The notes under the pieces are model-generated. The model searched no databases, was not told the DNA's origin, and was given only the letters and a program-made list of their open reading frames with translations. This document shows, piece after piece, positions 40,824 through 49,788 of a DNA stretch of 64,000 nucleotides. The stretch's first letter is position 1. Each line of letters starts with the position of its first letter. Source of the DNA: C7867-001 sp049305795 (lineage in GTDB: Bacteria; Patescibacteriota; Minisyncoccia; Phycocordibacterales; Phycocordibacteraceae); contig JBAQPM010000006.1 of the NCBI GenBank assembly GCA_049305795.1, positions 62,001-126,000 of the forward strand, written 5' to 3'. The position numbers were made by a program, and so were the translations under genes.

Positions 40824-41177
40824 ATGCGTCACCACCACAAAGGCCGTTCACTCTCTCGACCAAAGAACCAGCGACAAGCGCTGTTGCGCTCTCTTGCGCG
40901 CTCCTTGGTTATCCACGAACGCATTTCAACAACTGAAGCCAAAGCAAGAGAGCTCCGTCCTTTTATGGAAAAGCTTGTGACGCGCGCCAAAGCTGACACC
41001 GTGGCTAACCGCCGCCTCATCACCGCACGCATTCAGGACGCAGATGCAACAAAGAAACTCTTCGTTGCAATTGGTCCTCGCTACAAAGAGCGCGCTGGCG
41101 GCTACACTCGCATCGTAAAACGCGCAAAACGAGGTTTGAACGACGCGCGCAAGCTTGCCTATATCGCTTTCGTATAA
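40824..41177 (+). CDS. rplQ: 50S ribosomal protein L17
   Basis: 117 residues. MRHHHKGRSLSRPKNQRQAL, ISTTEAKARELRPFMEKLVT, then YTRIVKRAKRGLNDARKLAY. Follows rpoA as in most bacteria. Confidence 0.97.
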   Translation: MRHHHKGRSLSRPKNQRQALLRSLARSLVIHERISTTEAKARELRPFMEKLVTRAKADTVANRRLITARIQDADATKKLFVAIGPRYKERAGGYTRIVKRAKRGLNDARKLAYIAFV

Positions 41178-41181
41178 TCCT

Positions 41182-41535
41182 ATGGAAAAAACCACCTACA
41201 CTATTGACGCTGCTGGACGCTCTCTCGGTCGCATTGCAAGCGAAGCTGCTTCAGCACTTCTTGGAAAGAAGTCTGTGCACTTTGTGAAAAACGAAGTCCT
41301 TCCAGTGGAAGTCGTCATCACCAACGCAAAGAAACTCGTTATTTCAGAGCGTCGTTCGGCAGGAAAGATCTATACTCGCTACACCGGTTACCCAGGCGGT
41401 CTTAAATTTACCAGCATGAGCGAACTCATTGAGAAAAAAGGTATTGCGGAAGTTGTTCGCAAAACCGTCGATGGTATGATTCCTCGCAATAAGCTCCGCA
41501 AGGAACGCATGAAGCGTCTTAGCATCACTGATTAA
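41182..41535 (+). CDS. rplM: 50S ribosomal protein L13
   Basis: 117 residues, shorter than the usual 140. Conserved parts: AAGRSLGRIASEAASALLGK and YTRYTGYPGGLKF, with VDGMIPRNKLRKERMKRL. ATG 41182 lies 4 nt after the rplQ stop; the frame extends to 41155 inside rplQ. Confidence 0.96.
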   Translation: MEKTTYTIDAAGRSLGRIASEAASALLGKKSVHFVKNEVLPVEVVITNAKKLVISERRSAGKIYTRYTGYPGGLKFTSMSELIEKKGIAEVVRKTVDGMIPRNKLRKERMKRLSITD

Positions 41536-41536
41536 T

Positions 41537-41935
41537 ATGGCTGAATCAAAATTCATTTCTGCAGTTGGACGCCGCAAGACCGCGGTCGCACAGGTTCGTC
41601 TTATCCCAGGAAAGGATGAGTCTGTTGTCGTAAATGGCATGCCTGCAAAAGACTATTTCCACACACTCGAACGTGCCACTATTGCAGAGGAAGCACTTAA
41701 GGCTGCAGAACTTACAGGTACGTACGGAGTCACGGCCCGTGTTTCAGGAGGCGGAAAAAGTGCCCAGGCTGAAGCAGTACGCATGGGTATTGCTCGCGCT
41801 GCAACAAAAGAAAATCCAAATACTCGCGGTACCCTTAAAAAGATCGGTTTTCTCAAACGCGATCCTCGTGCAAAGGAACGCAAGAAGCCGGGTCTCAAGA
41901 AGGCTCGCAAGGCTCCACAGTGGAGCAAACGCTAA
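41537..41935 (+). CDS. rpsI: 30S ribosomal protein S9
   Basis: 132 residues. SAVGRRKTAVAQVRLIPG, GGGKSAQAEAVRMGIARA, and the C-terminal PGLKKARKAPQWSKR whose last Lys-Arg reaches the decoding site. Starts 1 nt after rplM; the rplM-rpsI pair is conserved. Confidence 0.97.
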   Translation: MAESKFISAVGRRKTAVAQVRLIPGKDESVVVNGMPAKDYFHTLERATIAEEALKAAELTGTYGVTARVSGGGKSAQAEAVRMGIARAATKENPNTRGTLKKIGFLKRDPRAKERKKPGLKKARKAPQWSKR

Positions 41936-41952
41936 CTTCTTAGCGTTTGGTA

Positions 41953-41982
41953 CAAAAGTCGCCTCACGGCGACTTTTGACTT
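41953..41982 (+). terminator. Terminator of the ribosomal cluster
   Basis: Stem CAAAAGTCGCC / GGCGACTTTTG with TCAC loop. The T-run lies within the stem; it could act in both directions. Confidence 0.7.
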
Positions 41983-42010
41983 ACACGATGCACATAGGCA
42001 TAATCGATGT

Positions 42011-42562
42011 ATGAATGAAGACGATGTAGCAGTTCATATGGACGAAGAAGACCGTGGTGCGGCCAGCGAGTCTGAAATCGTGGAAGAGGAGTCACGAGCA
42101 GATTCAAAAGTTGCAAAACTTAAAGAGGAGCTTGAAAAAACACGCAAAGAAAAGCAAGAATACATGGATGGTTGGCAGCGATCCAAAGCCGACTATGTGA
42201 ACGCACTGCGCAGATTCGAAGACGAAAAGAAAACTGCAAAACAAACAGGAATCGTCGATGCTGTGGAAACGCTTTTACCAGCCTATGATGCCCTTGAGCG
42301 TGCAAAAGAGCATGGTGAGGTGCCCACGGGCTTTCAGGCCATCGTAAAACAGCTCGAAAGCGCCTTCTCCTCACTTGGTCTTGTTTCTGTGGGTGAAGTG
42401 GGGGAAGCGTTCAATCCCGAAATTCACGAAGCCTTTGGAAAAGATGTGGTGGGACAGAAAGAAAAAGATGACACAATAACCGCTGTCCTTGAAAAAGGAT
42501 GGAAGCGGGGGGAGCGAGTCATCCGCGCGGCAAAGGTTCGAGTGGGGGAGTTTGAAGGGTAG
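42011..42562 (+). CDS. grpE: Nucleotide exchange factor GrpE
   Basis: Exchange factor for DnaK. 183 residues: acidic start, long coiled coil (about 30-80), then the beta-wing domain with FNPEIHEAFGKDVV and GWKRGERVIRAAKVRVGE. ATG lies 6 nt after CATAAT (41999-42004). Upstream of dnaK as expected; no hrcA gene or CIRCE element is visible. Confidence 0.94.
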   Translation: MNEDDVAVHMDEEDRGAASESEIVEEESRADSKVAKLKEELEKTRKEKQEYMDGWQRSKADYVNALRRFEDEKKTAKQTGIVDAVETLLPAYDALERAKEHGEVPTGFQAIVKQLESAFSSLGLVSVGEVGEAFNPEIHEAFGKDVVGQKEKDDTITAVLEKGWKRGERVIRAAKVRVGEFEG

Positions 42563-42592
42563 TTGCAAACAAGAGGTTCATTTTTGTAGAAT
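42563..42592 (+). promoter_or_regulatory. Probable dnaK promoter
   Basis: TTGCAA (42563-42568), 18-nt spacer, TAGAAT (42587-42592), giving a leader of about 30 nt before the dnaK ATG. No CIRCE inverted repeat (TTAGCACTC type) overlaps it. Confidence 0.55.
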
Positions 42593-42630
42593 GGCATACA
42601 CGCATTAGTAATCAGCTTTACATATCTTCT

Positions 42631-44535
42631 ATGGCAAAAATTCTCGGTATAGATCTTGGTACCACCAACTCCGCGATGGCTATCATCGAAGGCGGCGAGC
42701 CGCGCGTTCTTGAAAATGCAGAAGGTGCACGCACCACGCCTTCCATCGTCGCAATGGGAAAAAATGCGGAGCGCATCGTGGGCACGCTTGCGAAACGTCA
42801 GTCGGTCACAAACCCTACCAATACGATTTTCCAAATTAAACGCTTCATCGGTCACACCTTTGACGAGGCAGGAGTGCAAAAAGACAAAGCTGTCGTTCCT
42901 TTTGAAATGAAAAAAGTAGACAACGGCGGTATTGAAGTAAAAATGGGTGAAAAGTGGTATCGCCCGGAAGAAATTTCCGCGATGATTCTTGGCAAACTCA
43001 AAGCAGATGCGGAAGCAAAACTTGGCGAGAAAATCACCGAAGCGGTTATCACGGTTCCAGCCTATTTTAACGATGCACAGCGAAATGCAACGAAAGACGC
43101 CGGTAAAATCGCTGGACTCGATGTCAAACGCATCATAAACGAACCGACCGCTGCAGCACTCGCATACGGCTTTAATAAAAAGAAAGAGGAAAAAATCGCC
43201 GTGTTCGATTTCGGAGGTGGAACTTTTGACGTTTCCATTCTTGAGGTGGGAGATGACGTGGTGGAGGTCCGCTCCACTGATGGAGATGCTCACCTCGGCG
43301 GAAAAGACATCGATCAGAAAATCATTAACTGGCTTGCCGACGAATTCAAAAAAGAATCCGGCATTGACGTACGCACCGATGCACTCGCTCGCCAGCGACT
43401 TGACGAAGCTGCTGAAAAAGCAAAGATCGAACTTTCGACTGCCGTTGAAACAGAAGTAAACATTCCCTTCATCACTTCTGATGCTTCCGGCCCACGGCAT
43501 TTGCTCATCAAAATGACGCGTTCGAAACTTGAAGAACTTTCTGCGGAATTTGTTGAACGCGCCATGGACATCACCAAGCGCGCGATAGAAGCATCTCCTT
43601 TCAAGGTGGCTGATATTCACGAAGTTATCCTCGTTGGAGGTCAGACACGCATGCCGGCAATACAAAGTGCAGTGGAAGCTTTCTTCGGAAAGAAACCAAA
43701 CATGACGGTGAACCCGGATGAAGTGGTAGCTATTGGTGCTGCCATCCAAGCTGGCATTTTGCAGGGAGACGTCAAAGACATCTTGCTCGTAGATGTTATT
43801 CCGCTTTCGCTCTCCATTGAAACCATGGGAGGGGTTGCCACTAAGCTCATTGAACGCAACACAGCCATTCCAACCTCGCGTTCCCAAGTGTTCTCCACAG
43901 CCGCAGACAATCAGCCATCCGTTGAAATTCACGTGACGCAAGGTGAACGCGCCATGAGCGCCGACAACAAGTCTCTTGGACAATTCCTGCTTGATGGTAT
44001 CCCGCCAGCTCCACGAGGCTTGCCACAGGTCGAAGTCACCTTTGACGTCGATAGCAACGGCATTCTCACCGTAAAGGCAAAAGAAAAGACGACAGGAAAA
44101 GAACAATCCATTCGCATCGAAGGCTCAACAGGTCTTTCGGAAGCTGATATTGAGAAAATGCGTCAGGATGCAGAGACACATGCAGGAGAAGACGAGAAAC
44201 GTAAAGAACTTGCCGAAGCTCGCAACATTGCCGACCAGGCAATATATGCAGCCGAAAAAGCCGTAAAAGAACACGGGGAGAAAACGGGTCCCGAGATTGT
44301 GCGAGAGGTTACTGACGCAACAGAAGCTCTTAAAACGGCCAGAAACAGCGAGGATCCGGGAGCTATCAAGACCGCGACGGAAACGCTCTCAACAACGCTT
44401 TCCAAAATTGGTGAGGCGATAGCAAAAGCGGGGGAAACACAGACACCTCCGTCCGCAGGCGAACCAACTCCAAATGCGGGAGATGCTCCACCTGAAGCTT
44501 CCGGTCCTACCGACGCAGAATTTAAAGAAAAATAA
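42631..44535 (+). CDS. dnaK: Chaperone DnaK (Hsp70)
   Basis: 634 residues. ATPase domain: ILGIDLGTTNSAMAI, NEPTAAALAYGF, VFDFGGGTFDVSIL, VGGQTRMPAIQ. Substrate domain from about residue 385, helical lid, and a disordered Pro/Gly-rich tail. Works with GrpE and DnaJ encoded on either side. Ends with a strong terminator. Confidence 0.99.
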   Translation: MAKILGIDLGTTNSAMAIIEGGEPRVLENAEGARTTPSIVAMGKNAERIVGTLAKRQSVTNPTNTIFQIKRFIGHTFDEAGVQKDKAVVPFEMKKVDNGGIEVKMGEKWYRPEEISAMILGKLKADAEAKLGEKITEAVITVPAYFNDAQRNATKDAGKIAGLDVKRIINEPTAAALAYGFNKKKEEKIAVFDFGGGTFDVSILEVGDDVVEVRSTDGDAHLGGKDIDQKIINWLADEFKKESGIDVRTDALARQRLDEAAEKAKIELSTAVETEVNIPFITSDASGPRHLLIKMTRSKLEELSAEFVERAMDITKRAIEASPFKVADIHEVILVGGQTRMPAIQSAVEAFFGKKPNMTVNPDEVVAIGAAIQAGILQGDVKDILLVDVIPLSLSIETMGGVATKLIERNTAIPTSRSQVFSTAADNQPSVEIHVTQGERAMSADNKSLGQFLLDGIPPAPRGLPQVEVTFDVDSNGILTVKAKEKTTGKEQSIRIEGSTGLSEADIEKMRQDAETHAGEDEKRKELAEARNIADQAIYAAEKAVKEHGEKTGPEIVREVTDATEALKTARNSEDPGAIKTATETLSTTLSKIGEAIAKAGETQTPPSAGEPTPNAGDAPPEASGPTDAEFKEK

Positions 44536-44536
44536 A

Positions 44537-44571
44537 CAAAAAGTCCGAGCACAAGCTCGGACTTTTTGTTT
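44537..44571 (+). terminator. dnaK terminator
   Basis: Perfect 13-bp stem CAAAAAGTCCGAG / CTCGGACTTTTTG with a 6-nt loop; A- and T-runs on both sides. Confidence 0.93.
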
Positions 44572-44588
44572 AAAACCGATTCCATATT

Positions 44589-44677
44589 TAAAACACGAAA
44601 TAACTTGCTAAAAAGAGACTAAGACCGGGCAAGTGCCCTTGGAGCGGTCTCTTTTTAGCAAGTTATTTCGTGTTTTA
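44589..44677. repeat. 31-bp perfect inverted repeat between dnaK and dnaJ
   Basis: Left arm 44589-44619 and right arm 44647-44677 are exact reverse complements (arm begins AAAACACGAAATAACTTGCT). The 27-nt spacer holds GGGCAAGTGCCC and can extend the stem (AGACCG with CGGTCT). The right arm ends about 40 nt before the dnaJ promoter box. It comes after the dnaK terminator, so it is not needed for termination. Confidence 0.85.
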
Positions 44678-44729
44678 TGATAATTGCGAATCTTTGCATC
44701 GAACCGCGTACCGGTATAAACTTTCATCC

Positions 44730-45821
44730 ATGGCAAAAGACTACTACTCCATACTTGGCGTCGAGAAAAAAGCGACAAAAGACGACATAAAAAAGGCGTT
44801 CCGAAAACTTGCGCACAAATACCATCCTGACAAGGGAAGTGGAGACGAAGCGAAATTTAAAGAAATAACCGAAGCCTATTCCATTTTGGGAGACGACAAA
44901 CGTCGTCGAGAATACGACACCTATGGTCAGTCATTTGCCGGCGCAAACACAGGCGGAAACGGAGCGGGAGGCTTCGGCGGTTTTGACTTCAATAATTTTC
45001 AGGGATTTGGAAATGGAGGTGTCGAGTTTGATTTCGGTGATTTGTTTGAAGGATTCGGAGACATCTTCGGCACTTCTCGCGGAGGGCGCACCCAAGTCCG
45101 TCGTGGTCGTGATGTTTCCATAGATATTGAGATTTCTTTCAAGGAATCCATCTTTGGTGCGCAACGCTCCGTGCTTCTTGCGAAAGTCGGCTCATGCGAA
45201 ACTTGCAAAGGTTCCGGTGCAAAGCCAAGTGCCGAAATGGAGACCTGCAAAACCTGTAACGGCTCCGGAAAAGTTCACGAAACGCGAAACTCTGTTTTCG
45301 GGCAATTTACGAGCGCGCGCAGTTGTCCAAACTGTGACGGTCTTGGAAAAATTCCAAAAGAAAAATGCGTCACCTGTAATGGTGCCGGGGTAAAACGCCG
45401 CGAAGAAGAAATTCGCATAAGTATTCCTGCCGGAATAAACAACGGCGAAATGATTCGTATGCCGCAGCAAGGTGAGGCAGTAAAGGGCGGCGTAGCAGGG
45501 GATCTCTACGTTAAAATCCACGTCAAAGCACACGCAGTATTTCATAAAGAAGGGAATAATCTTGTGATGCAATTGCCAGTGAAATTGACCGACGCACTTC
45601 TTGGCACCGTCGTGCCTGTTGAAACCCTTGATGGTAAAACACTCGAGGTAAAAATCCCTGCGTTTTCAAAAACCGAAGAAACACTTCGCATTCGTGAAAA
45701 GGGTGTTCCGTATGAAGGCGGGAAAGGAGATCTTCTTATTCACGTGTCCGTCGCACTTCCCAAAAAACTTTCAAGCAAGGCGAAAAAAGTAATCGAGGAA
45801 TTAAAGGCAGAGGGAATCTAA
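44730..45821 (+). CDS. dnaJ: Chaperone DnaJ (Hsp40)
   Basis: 363 residues. J domain with HPD (AHKYHPDKGSGDEAKFKEI), Gly/Phe-rich linker (about 75-120), zinc domain with four CxxCxGxG repeats (CETCKGSG, CKTCNGSG, CPNCDGLG, CVTCNGAG), and C-terminal substrate-binding domains. ATG 44730 is chosen over the upstream 44670 frame start, which lies in the inverted repeat; TATAAA (44715-44720) ends 9 nt before it. Confidence 0.97.
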   Translation: MAKDYYSILGVEKKATKDDIKKAFRKLAHKYHPDKGSGDEAKFKEITEAYSILGDDKRRREYDTYGQSFAGANTGGNGAGGFGGFDFNNFQGFGNGGVEFDFGDLFEGFGDIFGTSRGGRTQVRRGRDVSIDIEISFKESIFGAQRSVLLAKVGSCETCKGSGAKPSAEMETCKTCNGSGKVHETRNSVFGQFTSARSCPNCDGLGKIPKEKCVTCNGAGVKRREEEIRISIPAGINNGEMIRMPQQGEAVKGGVAGDLYVKIHVKAHAVFHKEGNNLVMQLPVKLTDALLGTVVPVETLDGKTLEVKIPAFSKTEETLRIREKGVPYEGGKGDLLIHVSVALPKKLSSKAKKVIEELKAEGI

Positions 45822-45858
45822 TTCCTTCCATTCAAAATTTGAGTGAGGACGTTGTTGC

Positions 45859-45933
45859 GAGGAGAGGCTCTCGGAGTGCGACGGCGCGAGAGTGAGCGAA
45901 TTTTTCAGCAGAAAAATTACGCGTACTCCCGCA
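45859..45933. repeat. Hairpin repeat element, copy 2 (core)
   Basis: 75 nt matching the reverse complement of 19097-19171 with 3 mismatches. Flanked by different, imperfect arms (GACGTTGTTGC on the left, GCAATACGTC on the right), so the arms are not shared between copies although both copies are hairpins. Lies after dnaJ. Confidence 0.8.
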
Positions 45934-46000
45934 GCAATACGTCTGAACGAGAAGTTTTAATATTTTACCAACGTTCATAAAACTGTTCTATACTAGGAGC

Positions 46001-46522
46001 ATGGATGCCGTAAACCAAGTTGCAGAGTTTGCCACTACCGGAGCAGCAAATGCCTGGGTGTGGGCAGGAAATTTTCTCGTCCTCCTCATTTTTACAGTAA
46101 TCATGATTCTCTTCTCTTATAAGGCAGGAAGGGGAGGTATCATCTCACTCATCGTTTCTTTCTATATAGGCTACGCACTCTATCTCGTTTTCCCGTACAC
46201 AAATTGGGCCTTAGATATGGTGGGTGACAATGTCATCCTCAAAGGTCTCGTGAGCCTCATTCTTTTTGGACTTGCCTCATTTTTTCCGTTCATCTTTGTA
46301 CAACGCCTCGTAGGTGGCGGATTCGGCGTTTTGAGCTTCGTCCCGCGTTTCGCACTCTCATTTTTAAGCGCCTGCTTCCTTCTTGCTCTTGGCTATCACG
46401 TTTTTCATGTAAGCAATATCTACACCTTCCCTGAACCCATAAACACTCTTTTTGCCCCGGACCACTTCTTTTTCTGGTGGTTTATCGCCCCCCTCATAGG
46501 CCTCTTTTTCCTCGTGCATTAA
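46001..46522 (+). CDS. Hypothetical membrane protein
   Basis: Protein of 173 residues with about five membrane segments (near 20-40, 48-66, 80-102, 113-132, 152-172). No family recognised. ATG lies exactly 6 nt after TATACT (45989-45994). The ABC exporter gene follows after 21 nt. Confidence 0.65.
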   Translation: MDAVNQVAEFATTGAANAWVWAGNFLVLLIFTVIMILFSYKAGRGGIISLIVSFYIGYALYLVFPYTNWALDMVGDNVILKGLVSLILFGLASFFPFIFVQRLVGGGFGVLSFVPRFALSFLSACFLLALGYHVFHVSNIYTFPEPINTLFAPDHFFFWWFIAPLIGLFFLVH

Positions 46523-46543
46523 GCGTGATAAAATAGGGTTCCC

Positions 46544-48337
46544 ATGTTATCCCTTGAAGAAACCAAAAAGGCCACCAGAGCGTGGCCTGTCATCGTTTCT
46601 TACTCGAAAGCGGTTGCTAAATATCCGTGGATTTTTGGGCTCATTGTTCTTGGTAATTTACTTATTCAGTTTGCAGGAGTCGCAGCTCCTCTTTATCTAA
46701 GTAAATTCATAAACATTGTTTCGGAAAATACACCAAGTTCAACTATTCTTACAGCTCTTTTTGGAGTAATTGGAACCTTTGCACTCGTGAATGCTATTGG
46801 TTGGGTCGGTCACCGAATACAGATGCTTTCCATCATGCGACTGGAAGGCCGTGTTATGTCTGACTTGTCGAATACGGCTTTCTCATATCTTCTTGGACAT
46901 AGTCATGATTTCTTTATTTCAAATTTTGCTGGGACACTTACACGTCGGGTTAACCGATATGCACGAGCGTTTGAGCAGGTGTTCGATACCATTATTTTTA
47001 ACTTCTTCTCAACCGCCGTATACGCAATAGGAATTATTGTTGTCTTGTTTACTCGAAACGCAATCCTCGGTACCGCGCTTTTTGTTTGGACAATCATATT
47101 TGTCTGCATGCAAATTCTTATGGCTCGCTGGAGACATCCCTTGCGTGTAGCGCGCGCCGAAGAAGACAGCAAAGTAACTGGAATTCTCTCCGATGCTGTT
47201 TCAAATGAAACCACTATCTCTCTATTTTCCTCTTCTGGCTATGAACGCTCACTTTTTGCGAAAGCTATTGAGAGGTGGCGAAAGGCAACTTTGCGTTCAT
47301 GGCTTGCCGACGCGTGGATGCTTGCTATCCAAGGCGTTTTGGCAATTGGTATTGAAATAGGCCTTCTGGTAGGTGCGGTAATGCTCTGGGAGCGTGGATT
47401 GTTGTCTGTGGGCGATTTTGTGCTCATTCAGGTGTACATCATTGCGCTTATTGAACGTGTTTGGAATATGGGCGGGAGCATGCGTAAGCTCTATGACGGA
47501 TTTGCCGATGCCTATGAAATGGTTGTAATTCTTAAAACTCCTCCTGGCATTGTTGATGTCCCGAACGCAACAACACTTGCAGTACCCGAAGCATCGATAA
47601 CCATGAAAGATGTTTCTTTCCGTTTTAATGAGGCACGTCCTATCTTGGAACAATTCTCATTACACATTGCACCCCGAGAAAAAATTGCACTCGTTGGTCC
47701 TTCCGGTGCAGGAAAATCAACCATAACAAAACTTCTTTTGCGCCTGTATGACGTCACCTCTGGGGCCATAGAAATTGATGGACAAAATATCGCCGAAGTA
47801 ACTCAAGATAGTTTGCGAAACAATATTGCTTTTGTGCCCCAGGAACCGGTTCTTTTCCACCGTTCACTTATGGACAATATTCGCTATGGCCGCCAGGAAG
47901 CAACGGATGAAGAGGTAATGGACGCCGCAAGAAAAGCACACTGCCATGATTTCATTTCAACACTGCCGTTTGGTTATGAAACGTACGTTGGAGAACGAGG
48001 AGTAAAACTCTCAGGAGGTGAACGTCAGCGTGTTGCCATCGCTCGTGCCATTCTCAAAGATGCACCGATTCTTATTCTGGACGAAGCAACCTCAAGTCTT
48101 GATTCCGAATCAGAGGCACTTATCCAAGACGCACTCAAAGTACTTATGGAAGGAAAGACTGTCGTTGTCATCGCGCATCGTCTTTCAACCATCATGACGA
48201 TGGATCGCATTGTCGTTATCGAAGGAGGACGTCTTGTTTCAGAGGGTACACACAATGAGCTTCTCGATAAGAAAACAGGTCTATACCATAAACTTTGGAG
48301 TATTCAGGCAGGTGGATTTTTGGAAGACGAGGTTTAA
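46544..48337 (+). CDS. ABC transporter, fused permease and ATPase (exporter type)
   Basis: Half-transporter of 597 residues, expected to work as a dimer exporting lipid, peptide or drug. Six membrane helices in residues 25-330, then the ATPase: Walker A GPSGAGKSTI, Q-loop FVPQEPVLF, signature LSGGERQRVAIARAIL, Walker B ILILDEATSSLD and H-loop VIAHRLST. Similar to MsbA-like exporters; substrate unknown. TAAAAT (46529-46534) ends 9 nt before the ATG. Confidence 0.93.
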   Translation: MLSLEETKKATRAWPVIVSYSKAVAKYPWIFGLIVLGNLLIQFAGVAAPLYLSKFINIVSENTPSSTILTALFGVIGTFALVNAIGWVGHRIQMLSIMRLEGRVMSDLSNTAFSYLLGHSHDFFISNFAGTLTRRVNRYARAFEQVFDTIIFNFFSTAVYAIGIIVVLFTRNAILGTALFVWTIIFVCMQILMARWRHPLRVARAEEDSKVTGILSDAVSNETTISLFSSSGYERSLFAKAIERWRKATLRSWLADAWMLAIQGVLAIGIEIGLLVGAVMLWERGLLSVGDFVLIQVYIIALIERVWNMGGSMRKLYDGFADAYEMVVILKTPPGIVDVPNATTLAVPEASITMKDVSFRFNEARPILEQFSLHIAPREKIALVGPSGAGKSTITKLLLRLYDVTSGAIEIDGQNIAEVTQDSLRNNIAFVPQEPVLFHRSLMDNIRYGRQEATDEEVMDAARKAHCHDFISTLPFGYETYVGERGVKLSGGERQRVAIARAILKDAPILILDEATSSLDSESEALIQDALKVLMEGKTVVVIAHRLSTIMTMDRIVVIEGGRLVSEGTHNELLDKKTGLYHKLWSIQAGGFLEDEV

Positions 48338-48443
48338 AATAACCCTCTTGCAAAAAGACTTTTCAGGGCCATACTGTCCACCAGTTGATCTTTAAAAAAA
48401 AGATCATTCCTATCAACCCGACGACTAAGAGGGGGACAAGATA
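48338..48443 (+). promoter_or_regulatory. Promoter and leader of the 48444 gene
   Basis: TTGCAA (near 48351) and TACTGT about 18 nt later, then a hairpin GATCTTT-AAAAA-AAAGATC (about 48388-48406) and a GAGGGGGAC ribosome site before ATG 48444. Confidence 0.45.
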
Positions 48444-49055
48444 ATGGACGGAGATCGGATAACAAACACGTCCGTAGCCATATGGCAACCGCCGCCTATC
48501 ATTCACTTCACCGGCCGACATCAGGTTGGACCAAGGGAGAAGTTCCCACCTGGGAAAAGTTACATCATCGGCGGTTTTTCGCCGGAAAGATTAGTTTATA
48601 AACTCCGAAATTTCGGTTTCTCCATCTACGAAGATGCGGAGAACCTCGTCCGAGGAGAAACATTTACTTTTCTTCCGGAAAGTACTACGGTGACAACCCT
48701 AGTTCTGAGTCCCCAAGATCTGGGTTACGTGAAAAGTCCCATGACCAAGGACCTCTTCAACCCAAACCGACTTGCAATTTGGAGTGAAGGCCATCTTAAA
48801 AACTGGGAACTCCAGCTCCTGCCAGTCGATGCTGCTCCGAGTATCCGTTTCGGCTATAAAAGCTCGGAACAAAGCGTCGGAGAAGTGTTGTGGGTCGCGA
48901 TGGATCAGTTGGTGAGTCCAAAAGGTGAACCGAGCGTTTTCTATTTGGAGCATAACCCGAAAGGGAAATGTGCTCTCGGGGCAATTCGTGCACGCCCAGA
49001 GGATGAATGGCACCTGAACGAACGGATCCTTTTTGAACTCGCAAGCACCCTCTAG
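48444..49055 (+). CDS. Hypothetical protein (Shine-Dalgarno cassette)
   Basis: Protein of 203 residues without a recognised domain; soluble, Pro- and aromatic-rich start (IWQPPPIIHFTGRHQVGP), no signal peptide. Preceded by GAGGGGGAC and followed by a strong terminator, so it stands alone. It opens a block of three such unknown genes (48.4-50.4 kb). Confidence 0.65.
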   Translation: MDGDRITNTSVAIWQPPPIIHFTGRHQVGPREKFPPGKSYIIGGFSPERLVYKLRNFGFSIYEDAENLVRGETFTFLPESTTVTTLVLSPQDLGYVKSPMTKDLFNPNRLAIWSEGHLKNWELQLLPVDAAPSIRFGYKSSEQSVGEVLWVAMDQLVSPKGEPSVFYLEHNPKGKCALGAIRARPEDEWHLNERILFELASTL

Positions 49056-49071
49056 AAAGGAACAAAGACAA

Positions 49072-49105
49072 CCCCGCGTCGATTGATGCGGGGCTTCTTC
49101 TTTTC
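49072..49105 (+). terminator. Intrinsic terminator
   Basis: Stem CCCCGC / GCGGGG with a 10-nt loop, followed by CTTCTTCTTTTC. Confidence 0.8.
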
Positions 49106-49183
49106 TCTGGACTAGCTTTTTATGGCCAAAGGAGTTATATATTGAGCCTGTAGTACTTTTGGTACTTTGAAAAGGAGACCAGC

Positions 49184-49555
49184 ATGTTTAGTGTCAAACT
49201 CCTGGGAGCCATCGCTCTCATTCTGTCATTCTTTTCCCCGGCATACGCCGCCGATACTGAATATCGGGTCGGCGATCTTGTTTCTGTTAAACGAAAAGTT
49301 TTCTGTATATCAGAGGAGCATGCCAAAGACATTGTTCACACCCGCCAAATCAGCGGAAAAGTGCAAGCAAACAATGTCTTCCTGAAGTATGACGACTGCC
49401 AGTTTGGCAGGGCAGTCTTCAAGATCATTCGGGTTGTCGAGGTGGTCGGAATGCCGGACGGTCGAACCGTCACCATTATTGAGGTTGACGTCGGGGAGTC
49501 TGTTCATGTTTTCACATTCATGACGGAGAAGGTTCTTGACGGACAGCCGGTATAA
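49184..49555 (+). CDS. Hypothetical secreted protein (Shine-Dalgarno cassette)
   Basis: Protein of 123 residues. A signal peptide (LLGAIALILSFFSPAYA, predicted cut AYA-ADT) then a small beta-rich domain with two Cys (VFCISEE and DDCQFG) that could form a disulfide outside the cell. AAGGAGA is 5-8 nt before the ATG. The leader has a small hairpin AGTAC-TTTTG-GTACT. A strong terminator follows. Unknown function. Confidence 0.7.
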   Translation: MFSVKLLGAIALILSFFSPAYAADTEYRVGDLVSVKRKVFCISEEHAKDIVHTRQISGKVQANNVFLKYDDCQFGRAVFKIIRVVEVVGMPDGRTVTIIEVDVGESVHVFTFMTEKVLDGQPV

Positions 49556-49579
49556 GCCGTGTTTTGCACCCACAAACAG

Positions 49580-49622
49580 AAAAAGAGAGTCAGGCACACG
49601 TGCCGCGACTCTCTTTTTGTTT
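49580..49622 (+). terminator. Intrinsic terminator
   Basis: Outer stem AAAAAGAGAGTC / GACTCTCTTTTT with an inner GGCA-CACG-TGCC stem, then GTTTT. Confidence 0.9.
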
Positions 49623-49706
49623 TACATAATTACAGGAAGAAAATACAGCTGAATGAAGCCAGAATGAACGGGAAAAGGGAAGTTGTACACAGGCTCTGGT
49701 ATTGAC

Positions 49707-49735
49707 TTGCAAAATATATAGAGGTGTGCTATAAT
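49707..49735 (+). promoter_or_regulatory. Sigma-70-type promoter with leader hairpin
   Basis: TTGCAA (49707-49712), 17-nt spacer, TATAAT (49730-49735). The leader forms GTAACGG-GATTGG-CCGTTAC (about 49744-49763) before GGGAGG and ATG 49789. Confidence 0.75.
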
Positions 49736-49788
49736 GTATCTTGGTAACGGGATTGGCCGTTACATGACCTTTTCATTGGGAGGTTCAG

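Noticed and set aside
42563..42630. CIRCE/HrcA operator before dnaK
   Set aside because: No TTAGCACTC-N9-GAGTGCTAA type repeat is present, and no hrcA gene is near.
42424..44106. Long minus-strand open frame (560 codons) opposite dnaK
   Set aside because: It is antisense to a certain dnaK gene, has a composition typical of shadow frames (Phe/His/Cys-rich) and no start signal.
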